A stretch of DNA of 64,000 nucleotides. Source: Chitinophaga sp. CF418. GTDB taxonomy: Bacteria > Bacteroidota > Bacteroidia > Chitinophagales > Chitinophagaceae. The position numbers and the translations under genes were made by a program. The DNA lies in assembly GCF_900142925.1 (NCBI RefSeq), contig NZ_FRCN01000008.1:1-64000 (forward strand). The letters run 5' to 3'. This document shows, one piece after another, positions 62,633-64,000 of the stretch (position 1 is its first letter; each line of letters opens with the position of its first letter). Under the pieces are notes generated by a model. The model ran no database searches and was not told where the DNA came from. It saw only the letters and a list, made by a program, of their open reading frames with translations.

Positions 62633-63670
62633 ATGTTAGAAGTAGATAAAAAGGAAGCACACCTTCTGCAGAAGGCTATCCGCCAGTGGGAATCTGAATC
62701 GCTGATCACGCCGGAGCAGGCAGGCAGGCTGAAAGAGACCTGGCAGGTCAGGGAGGGCGACTGGCAGGTAGTGACGCTGTATATCTTCATTGCAGCCATC
62801 TCCTGCGCCCTGATGGCCTTCGGGTCGCTGGTGCTGGACGAAAAATGGATAGAGGTTTTACGCCTCAGATTTTCCCTCACAGACGGCATTATCTCCACAC
62901 TATTTGCGGCACTGACCGTATCCCTTTGTTTTCACGGCTACCGCCGCCAGCATAAACACCCTGAATATTCCCTTAACAGGGAGCTATTCTGGCTGCTACC
63001 GGTGCTGAGTGTTGGTGTCAGCGTAGTATACCTGGGAAAGACACTGCTATATCTTAACGGCAACTACGGCGTATTCTGGCTGTTGGCCACCGCCACATAC
63101 GGCATTCTGGGGATCTTGTTGTCCTCCCGTCTGCTCTGGACGGCCACCCTCATATGCCTGATACCGGCTTATGTAAAACTGACCTACTATATCTCCGGCG
63201 GCGACTACTTCCTGGGCATGAACCTCCCCTGCCGGACCATCTTACTGGCATTTATCATGACCGGCCTTCATCAGTTGTTCCGCAATAATCGTTTATACAA
63301 ACAGGTGAAAGATATCACATGGACCGGCAGCTGGCTGTTGTTGCTCCTTTCCGGCTGGATGATCTCTATTTTTGGTAACTCGGCCTCCTGGGAGGAATGG
63401 CAACACGTAAGACAGGTGCAGTTGCTCTGGTGGGTAGCGGCATTTACAGTATTATGTGTACTGGCGCTGATCTGGGGTATTAAAAGACATGATGCCATGG
63501 TCAGGGATATAGCAGTGTTATTTTTGTTGCTGGACCTGTATACACGGTATTTTGAATACCTCTGGGACCGTACGCACAAAGGCGTGTTCTTCACTATTCT
63601 GGCCTTGTCTTTCTGGTGGATTGGCAAGCTGCTGGAAAAGAGAATGAGAAAAGCGAAGAACCAGGGATGA
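62633..63670 (+). CDS. DUF2157-like membrane protein
   Basis: A 345-residue protein: a cytosolic N-terminal helical domain (about residues 1-45; ALIRQWESE-like AIRQWESESLITPEQAGRLKE) followed by about nine to ten membrane segments, the DUF2157 layout. The frame opens at an ATG at 62585; the 16 additional residues (MTVCPEPVDDFYIYLG) have no family likeness and include a TATATTTA -7-like box at 62622-62629, so the ATG at 62633 is preferred. Function unknown. Monocistronic. Confidence 0.7.
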   Translation: MLEVDKKEAHLLQKAIRQWESESLITPEQAGRLKETWQVREGDWQVVTLYIFIAAISCALMAFGSLVLDEKWIEVLRLRFSLTDGIISTLFAALTVSLCFHGYRRQHKHPEYSLNRELFWLLPVLSVGVSVVYLGKTLLYLNGNYGVFWLLATATYGILGILLSSRLLWTATLICLIPAYVKLTYYISGGDYFLGMNLPCRTILLAFIMTGLHQLFRNNRLYKQVKDITWTGSWLLLLLSGWMISIFGNSASWEEWQHVRQVQLLWWVAAFTVLCVLALIWGIKRHDAMVRDIAVLFLLLDLYTRYFEYLWDRTHKGVFFTILALSFWWIGKLLEKRMRKAKNQG

Positions 63671-63686
63671 AAATCAACCCAGGCCT

Positions 63687-63795
63687 GGCCCGGGGCTACA
63701 AACACGCAGCCCGTCTGAAGCGGACTGATTGCATCATGCACCACCTCCGCAGGAGGCCCATGTTTGTAACCCCGGGTTCGTAACCCCGGGGTCGG
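63687..63795. repeat. Dispersed hairpin repeat, locus D (inverted pair)
   Basis: A reverse-oriented half (CCCGGGGCTACAAACACG, about 63690) and a forward half (CATGTTTGTAACCCCGGG, about 63759) with hairpin CCCCGGGTT-CGT-AACCCCGGGG. It lies between the convergent 3' ends of the DUF2157 gene and the last partial gene. Confidence 0.75.
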
Positions 63796-63874
63796 GATGC
63801 CAGATTTTTACACCATCGCGACGCACGTTGGTACGTGGGTCTCACATCCCGACAATTCCAATCTCTGATCTGAT

Positions 63875-64000
63875 TTATTTCCCTATCAGGACTTCCACTT
63901 CTCTCACCTGATACCTGCCGGTATCATGAAAGCTCCAGTCATAATTTGCCGTAATCCAGGAACGTAGTACAGACAGGAACCTTTCCAGTTCCTGATCCAG
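63875..64000 (-). CDS. Unknown protein, C-terminal 41 residues only (window edge)
   Basis: A minus-strand frame enters from the right edge and ends at TAA (63875-63877). Visible residues LDQELERFLSVLRSWITANY then DWSFHDTGRYQVREVEVLIGK have balanced coding composition. Family unknown; the start and main body lie outside the window. Confidence 0.6.
   Translation of the reverse strand: MDQELERFLSVLRSWITANYDWSFHDTGRYQVREVEVLIGK

Noticed and set aside
63729..63911. Plus-strand frame of 60 codons over repeat locus D
   Set aside because: Repeat-derived and overlaps the partial gene at the edge.

Overview
The window reads as a chromosomal segment of a Bacteroidota bacterium, most probably a Chitinophaga-like member of the Chitinophagaceae. 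The evidence is the gene content: two type IX secretion cargo proteins (one with a C-terminal type A sorting domain, one ending in a gliding-motility/CHU_C type B domain), a secreted M43 protease, the futalosine menaquinone gene mqnE, bacillithiol bshC, DUF4259 and DUF92 proteins, and many start codons preceded within a few bases by the Bacteroidota -7 promoter element TAnnTTTG instead of a Shine-Dalgarno site. No phage, insertion sequence, CRISPR array or rRNA operon is visible. One tRNA gene (Cys, GCA) is present.

Layout. 1-6.6 kb: a partial coiled protein, an SRPBCC protein, a 1284-residue beta-helix/DUF11 surface protein, a DUF92 membrane protein and a very small lipoprotein. 6.6-14.3 kb (accessory): an acetyltransferase, an 11-bp phased palindromic repeat array next to an unknown protein, an unusual secreted kinase-like plus outer-membrane-barrel protein, an MFS efflux pump and a two-gene module resembling HicB/HicA. 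14.9-19.4 kb (housekeeping): tRNA-Cys, a nucleoside phosphorylase, dapF, a CorA transporter, a NUDIX hydrolase and a queuosine-precursor transporter. 19.4-25.6 kb (surface polysaccharide): four family 2 glycosyltransferases, a flippase and an NlpC/P60 lipoprotein. 25.9-31.1 kb: a duplicated-domain lipoprotein, dnaE and trxA. 31.4-44.5 kb: the CHU_C propeller/SprB-repeat protein, the M43 protease, mqnE, a DUF192 lipoprotein, a sigma-54 response regulator, a heme/sorbosone-dehydrogenase lipoprotein, a nucleoside transporter and DUF4259. 44.5-55.2 kb: smc, a second tiny lipoprotein, a FUSC-family membrane protein, bshC and a glgA-glgC glycogen operon. 55.4-64 kb: DUF72, a large FAD/Fe-S oxidoreductase, a eukaryote-like myo-inositol oxygenase, a sodium:solute symporter, a DUF2157 membrane protein and a truncated gene.

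How it works together. Clear units are glgA-glgC (glycogen synthesis), the hicB/hicA-like pair with TAATG coupling, the 93-residue membrane protein plus queuosine transporter (stop and start directly adjacent), and the glycosyltransferase/flippase cluster, which is split between strands. Inositol oxygenase and the symporter could form an inositol-to-glucuronate uptake route, but a terminator lies between them.

The most striking non-coding feature is a dispersed hairpin repeat of about 90 bp period at four loci (11.3, 20.4, 31.1 and 63.7 kb). Every copy lies at gene 3' ends, three of the four between convergent genes, as in REP/BIME elements. Other items worth a second look are the kinase-like barrel fusion, the 11-bp array at 7.5 kb, and two overlooked lipoproteins of 41-44 residues.
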